In this document: positions 46,310 through 49,665 of the stretch, in pieces | Layout: every line of letters starts with the position of its first letter | How positions within the stretch are numbered: position 1 is the first letter of the stretch | Source: Alphaproteobacteria bacterium | Lineage (GTDB): Bacteria; Pseudomonadota; Alphaproteobacteria; Rhodobacterales; Rhodobacteraceae | Direction: 5' to 3' | Assembly: GCA_030426685.1 (NCBI GenBank) | Contig: JAUHYC010000029.1 | Span: forward strand, 1 to 49,665 | Length of the DNA: 49,665 nt | The notes under the pieces: model-generated | Database searches by the model: none | What the model was told of the DNA's origin: nothing | Seen by the model: only the letters and a program-made list of their open reading frames with translations | Position numbers and translations under genes: made by a program

Positions 46310-46924
46310 ATGCAACTTTACTATGCCCCCCGCACCATTTCGATTGCTGTCGCCATTGCACTGGAAGAGGCCGAGCTGGAGTACGAGGCGATCAAGCTGG
46401 ACTTTGCCGGGGGTGAGCAAACCAAACCCGCCTATAAGCAGATCAACCCCAAGGGCCGCGTTCCCGCGCTGGCGGTGGATGGCGGCATTCTGACTGAAAC
46501 CGGGGCGCTGCTGGAATACATCACGGCCAAGGCCCCCGAAGCCGGTCTGGTGCCAACCGATCCGGTCATGGCCGCCCGGATGCGTGAGGTGATGTATTAC
46601 CTCGCCTCGACCATGCATGTGAATCACGCGCACAAGCTGCGCGGCGCGCGCTGGGCCGACAAGAAATCAAGCTGGAAAGACATGAAAGATAGAGTCGCAC
46701 AGAATATGACCGCGTCTTGCGAATATATCTGTTCGAACGGATTGCGTGGGCCGTTTGTGCTTGGCGAAGCGATCTCGCTTGCTGATGCATATTTGTACGT
46801 TGTCTGCAGCTGGCTAGAAGGCGACGGCGTTGACGTTTCGGCCTTTCCAAAGATTCTCGCCTTCCGTGAGGCGATGGAAGCTCGGCCTTCGGTTCAGGCG
46901 GTGCGCGCCGCTGGTATGCTCTGA
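46310..46924 (+). CDS. Glutathione S-transferase family protein
   Basis: A 204-residue GST. The N-terminal thioredoxin fold (1-75) has LYYAPRTISIAVAIALEEAELEYE with a Ser at the usual catalytic position, and the cis-Pro region NPKGRVPALAVDGGILTETGALLEYI. The helical C-domain holds the GPFVLGEAISLADAYLYVV N-cap motif. It resembles GstA-type beta enzymes, though its substrate is unknown. CGGAGG precedes the ATG. It is placed between the phosphatase and lysine catabolic genes. Confidence 0.85.
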   Translation: MQLYYAPRTISIAVAIALEEAELEYEAIKLDFAGGEQTKPAYKQINPKGRVPALAVDGGILTETGALLEYITAKAPEAGLVPTDPVMAARMREVMYYLASTMHVNHAHKLRGARWADKKSSWKDMKDRVAQNMTASCEYICSNGLRGPFVLGEAISLADAYLYVVCSWLEGDGVDVSAFPKILAFREAMEARPSVQAVRAAGML

Positions 46925-46938
46925 CAAAAGGAAAACGT

Positions 46939-47994
46939 ATGACACATCTCTGGGTCCGGGCAGAACAGCGCCCCAACGAGGAACGGGTCGGACTGACCCC
47001 CGAAGGCGCCGCGGCGCTGATCGCTGCAGGCCTCCGCGTGACGGTCGAGGAAAGCCATGTTCGCGCCATTCCGATTGACGGCTACAAAGCAGTTGGCTGT
47101 GACATCGCGCCCGAGAACTCCTGGCCCGAGGCCCCGCCGGATGCGATCATCTTCGGCCTCAAAGAACTGCCCGAGGACGGCACGCCCCTGCCCCACCGCC
47201 ATATCATGTTCGGCCATGCCTATAAGGGCCAGCATTCCGGCCGCGCCCTGCTGGAACGGTTCAAGGCCGGGGGTGGCATGCTTTATGATCTGGAATACCT
47301 CGTGGATGAGGACGGCCGACGAGTCGCGGCCTTTGGCTATTGGGCCGGTTATGCGGGTGCTGCGGTCACGTTAAAGGCATGGGCCACACAACAACGCGGA
47401 GAGGAATGCCCACCCGTGGGCGTCTACCCCAGCAAGGATGCGTTGAACGCCGAATTGCTGGGTGAACTGGACGCCACCGGAACTGCCCGCCCCAGCGCCA
47501 TAGTCATTGGGGCGTTGGGACGAGTAGGCACCGGGGCTGCCGACCTCTGCGAAGCGATGGGGGTCCGCGTCACCAAATGGGACATGGCGGAAACCGCCAG
47601 CGGCGGGCCTTTCCCCGAAATCCTCGACCATGACCTGTTCCTGAACTGTATCTTCGCGCGCCCCGGCACGCCTGTCTTTGTTCCGCCAGAGGCACTGACC
47701 GCCCCACGCAACCTGACCGCCATCGGTGACGTGGCCTGCGACCCGGATAGCGATTACAACCCGGTTCCGGTCTATGACCGCGCCACCACTTGGGACGCCC
47801 CCGCTCTGCGCGTTGCGACCGACCCTGTGATGGACGTGATGGCCATCGACAACCTGCCATCCATGCTACCGGTCGAAAGCTCACAGGACTACGCAGCACA
47901 ACTGCTGCCCTCGCTGCTGACCCTGTCCGATTTGGACAGCGGCGTCTGGGGTCGGGCAGCGGCAACTTACAAAACACATATCGAAGGGATCTGA
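46939..47994 (+). CDS. Lysine-ketoglutarate reductase / saccharopine dehydrogenase (lysine-forming) type
   Basis: LYS1-like enzyme (351 residues) interconverting lysine plus 2-oxoglutarate and saccharopine. The AlaDh/PNT N-domain shows LWVRAEQRPNEERVGLTPEGA and MFGHAYKGQHSG; the Rossmann segment AIVIGALGRVGTGAADLCEAMG follows, and the C-terminal region has DNLPSMLPVESSQDYAAQLLP. With the next gene it forms the bacterial LKR/SDH pair of the saccharopine route of lysine catabolism, known in Silicibacter/Ruegeria relatives. AAAGGA lies upstream. The stop is 3 bp before the next ATG. Confidence 0.85.
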   Translation: MTHLWVRAEQRPNEERVGLTPEGAAALIAAGLRVTVEESHVRAIPIDGYKAVGCDIAPENSWPEAPPDAIIFGLKELPEDGTPLPHRHIMFGHAYKGQHSGRALLERFKAGGGMLYDLEYLVDEDGRRVAAFGYWAGYAGAAVTLKAWATQQRGEECPPVGVYPSKDALNAELLGELDATGTARPSAIVIGALGRVGTGAADLCEAMGVRVTKWDMAETASGGPFPEILDHDLFLNCIFARPGTPVFVPPEALTAPRNLTAIGDVACDPDSDYNPVPVYDRATTWDAPALRVATDPVMDVMAIDNLPSMLPVESSQDYAAQLLPSLLTLSDLDSGVWGRAAATYKTHIEGI

Positions 47995-47997
47995 ACG

Positions 47998-49140
47998 ATG
48001 ACGATTCACTGGTGTGGCACCGGCCTGTCGGCCATCCCCGGCCTGCGCCGCCTGATCGAAGGCGGACACAAGGTCACCGTCTGGAACCGGACCGTTGAAA
48101 AGGCCAAGGCCGAGGTCGGAGACCTGACCGATGATATCCGCGCCTTTGACATCGACGCCTTGGGCGCGGTGCTGGAACAGGGCGACGTGATCGTATCCAT
48201 GCTGCCCGGCGACTGGCACGTACCGCTGGCGGAACTGGCAATCTCGAAACAGGCCAATTTTGTTTCGTCCTCCTACATCGCACCCGAGATGCGCGCGCTG
48301 GACGACAAGGCGCGCGAGGCTGGGGTTGCACTGGTCAACGAAGTCGGGCTGGATCCAGGCATCGACCACCTGATGGCACACGCTCTGGTCGCGGATTACC
48401 GCGCCTCGGACGCGTTCGATCCGCAGAACCACCTGAGCTTTGTCTCCTATTGCGGTGGCATCCCGAAGCACCCGAACCCGTTCCGCTACAAGTTCAGCTG
48501 GTCGCCTCTGGGCGTGCTGAAGGCGCTGCGCTCGCCTTCGAAATCGATCCGCGACTATGCCCCGCTGGACGTCGCCCGCCCATGGGACGCGATCAGCAGC
48601 TATACCGCCCCGCTGCCGACACCGGAAAACTTCGAGGTCTACCCGAACCGCGACTCGCTGCCTTTCATGCGGGAATACCAGTTTGAGGATCACTGGACCG
48701 TCAAGGAGTTCGTCCGCGGCACCCTGCGCCTGAACGGCTGGGCCGACGCCTGGTCGGATGTGTTCGCCGAGATCGAAACGCTGTCAGGCCCCGAAGGTGA
48801 CGCGCGGCTGAAAGAGATGTCGGATCAGTTCTGGGCCGAGAACGCCTATGACGAGGGCGAGCCCGACCGCGTGGTTCTGTGCGTCGGTTTGAAGGCCGAG
48901 AAAGACGGCATCCCGATCTGGCACAAAACCTATGTCATGGACGCCTGGGGCGACGAGCGCGGAACTGCCATGGCCCGGCTGGTGTCGATCCCGGTGTCAC
49001 TGGCCGTCGAAGCCGTCCTGAACCGCGCCATCGCGGCAGGCGTTCACGCAGCACCAAGCGATCCGAAACTGGTACAAGGCTGGATGGGTGAAATCGACAC
49101 GCTGGCGCAGCATCTGCAGATCGTGGATCATTTGGCCTGA
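47998..49140 (+). CDS. Saccharopine dehydrogenase (glutamate-forming) type
   Basis: A 380-residue enzyme of the saccharopine dehydrogenase family that would oxidise saccharopine to glutamate and 2-aminoadipate semialdehyde. The nucleotide site is IHWCGTGLSAIPGLRRLIEGGH, followed by VIVSMLPGDWHVPLAELAI and NEVGLDPGIDHLMAH, all typical of LYS9-like enzymes. It follows the lysine-forming partner directly, with near-coupled translation, supporting a full lysine to aminoadipate semialdehyde module. Direction of flux (catabolic) is inferred from the operon and from the presence of a separate dap pathway for synthesis. Confidence 0.85.
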   Translation: MTIHWCGTGLSAIPGLRRLIEGGHKVTVWNRTVEKAKAEVGDLTDDIRAFDIDALGAVLEQGDVIVSMLPGDWHVPLAELAISKQANFVSSSYIAPEMRALDDKAREAGVALVNEVGLDPGIDHLMAHALVADYRASDAFDPQNHLSFVSYCGGIPKHPNPFRYKFSWSPLGVLKALRSPSKSIRDYAPLDVARPWDAISSYTAPLPTPENFEVYPNRDSLPFMREYQFEDHWTVKEFVRGTLRLNGWADAWSDVFAEIETLSGPEGDARLKEMSDQFWAENAYDEGEPDRVVLCVGLKAEKDGIPIWHKTYVMDAWGDERGTAMARLVSIPVSLAVEAVLNRAIAAGVHAAPSDPKLVQGWMGEIDTLAQHLQIVDHLA

Positions 49141-49148
49141 ATGGCATC

Positions 49149-49181
49149 AACAGCCATCCCGATCAGGCTTGGATGGCTGTT
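49149..49181. terminator. Hairpin after the saccharopine dehydrogenase gene
   Basis: Perfect 11-bp stem AACAGCCATCC/GGATGGCTGTT with an 11-nt loop, 9 bp beyond the stop, in the convergent spacer with the DUF1127 gene. The T-run is short (TTT then GC), so termination strength is uncertain, but the long stem suits a bidirectional 3' end. Confidence 0.65.
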
Positions 49182-49212
49182 TGCAGAATTGCGCAATCAG
49201 GCCGATGGGCAT

Positions 49213-49413
49213 TCAGATATATTGCGCAATCACTGCTTCAACATCGACGCGGTTGATGCCCAGTTCAGAAAGCTCATGATCCGAAAGACGGTTGAGTTCC
49301 TGAGCGGCACAGACGATATCCGCCTGGATCGCTCGCATCTTCATTGCCCGGTCAAACAGCAACACGGCACTGGCCGAAACGGTTTGATCCTGAGTTGGAT
49401 TTGCGTCCAGCAT
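49213..49413 (-). CDS. DUF1127 (YjiS-like) small protein
   Basis: A 66-residue protein. Its C-terminal half AAQELNRLSDHELSELGINR followed by VDVEAVI is a complete DUF1127/YjiS domain. Some alphaproteobacterial members affect phosphate, RNA or stress metabolism and bind RNA, but the exact role of this one is unknown. The ATG at 49413 has GAGGTGAG upstream; a longer frame exists but lacks domain sequence. A second DUF1127 gene lies upstream on the same strand. Confidence 0.8.
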   Translation of the reverse strand: MLDANPTQDQTVSASAVLLFDRAMKMRAIQADIVCAAQELNRLSDHELSELGINRVDVEAVIAQYI

Positions 49414-49462
49414 GGTCTCACCTCGCAGAAAAGATCTTGGTTCGGACTTGCGGCACTGAGAC

Positions 49463-49665
49463 TCAGGCCTGCGAATTGTAAGGTTTCTTGTGGTAAACGC
49501 TTCGATAGGCGCGCTGTTTGATCTCGTGGCGTGGAACACCAATATCGGCCAGTTGATCGTCATTGAGCTGTTCAAGCTGTCGGGCGGTGTTGGCAAAGGC
49601 CTTGCGGCGGAACTGTTCAACTTTCGCTTCTGCGTGGTTTGCAAACAGGCCAAAAAAGAGACCCT
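49463..49665 (-). CDS. DUF1127 small protein (N-terminus beyond window)
   Basis: The 67 visible codons end at the TGA at 49463-49465. The C-terminal part RQLEQLNDDQLADIGVPRHE is a DUF1127 signature, followed by the basic tail KQRAYRSVYHKKPYNSQA. The N-terminal part GLFANHAEAKVEQFRRKAFAN is open to the window edge. It is 49 bp upstream of the other DUF1127 gene, forming a tandem pair that differs in sequence outside the core motif. Confidence 0.7.
   Translation of the reverse strand, partial: GLFFGLFANHAEAKVEQFRRKAFANTARQLEQLNDDQLADIGVPRHEIKQRAYRSVYHKKPYNSQA

Overview
The window looks like ordinary chromosome from a marine-type alphaproteobacterium of the Roseobacter group (Rhodobacteraceae, most like Ruegeria/Silicibacter). 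That placement is an inference. It rests on roughly 60 % G+C, dense 4-bp gene overlaps, an invasion-associated-locus-B protein, DUF1127 peptides, an alphaproteobacterial-type SerC with a serC-leader-like 5' region, the lysine-ketoglutarate reductase/saccharopine dehydrogenase pair, and the HutF/HutG version of histidine breakdown. I see no phage, transposase, CRISPR array, rRNA or tRNA, and no sharp change in composition that would suggest an island. No intergenic gap exceeds about 300 bp.

Layout. 0-2.7 kb: a polyamine locus with a PotF-type binding protein (cut by the window edge), a divergent FCD-type GntR regulator and a putrescine-pyruvate type aminotransferase; a TTGATCA motif recurs at their promoters. 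2.8-6 kb: lytic transglycosylase, WYL regulator, metaxin-like GST and a DUF1801 protein. 6-10 kb: dapE - glycosyltransferase-like gene - rnr on the minus strand. 10-14 kb: an ionotropic-glutamate-receptor-like channel with an unusual pore filter, a cupin, dapD and a PLP dehydratase. 14-20 kb: LOG protein, a small unknown protein, a cystathionine-lyase-like enzyme, a holin-like membrane protein, cbpA-cbpM and a U32-family tRNA hydroxylation protein with an extra Cys motif. 20-25.7 kb: cytochrome P460, rlmN, small secreted proteins, an IalB protein, a rhizobial-type asparaginase and an ArsR-AHSA1-YCII cassette.

25.8-34.1 kb holds serB and a complete histidine-utilisation locus: hutI-hutH-hutG-hutU on the minus strand, each junction a 4-bp overlap, and the divergent hutF-hutC. 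Together they convert histidine to glutamate, formate and ammonia by the two-step formimidoylglutamate deiminase/deformylase route. 34.2-36.4 kb: malonyl-CoA synthetase and a PPP-type phosphoesterase. 36.5-44 kb: serC-serA and the glycine cleavage genes gcvT-gcvH-gcvP, so serine synthesis and glycine/C1 metabolism lie side by side. 44.3-49.1 kb: an M20 amidohydrolase, then an operon of histidine phosphatase, GST, lysine-ketoglutarate reductase and saccharopine dehydrogenase (lysine catabolism). The window ends in two DUF1127 genes.

Most of the window is core amino-acid metabolism. The observations most worth following are the non-K+ pore signature in the glutamate-receptor-like channel, the operator pattern of the polyamine regulator, the two-hairpin serC leader, the 140-nt gcvT leader without a recognisable glycine riboswitch, the Cys-rich tail on the U32 protein, and a histidine phosphatase that lacks its second catalytic histidine. 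I did not find a convincing wholly new multi-gene system.
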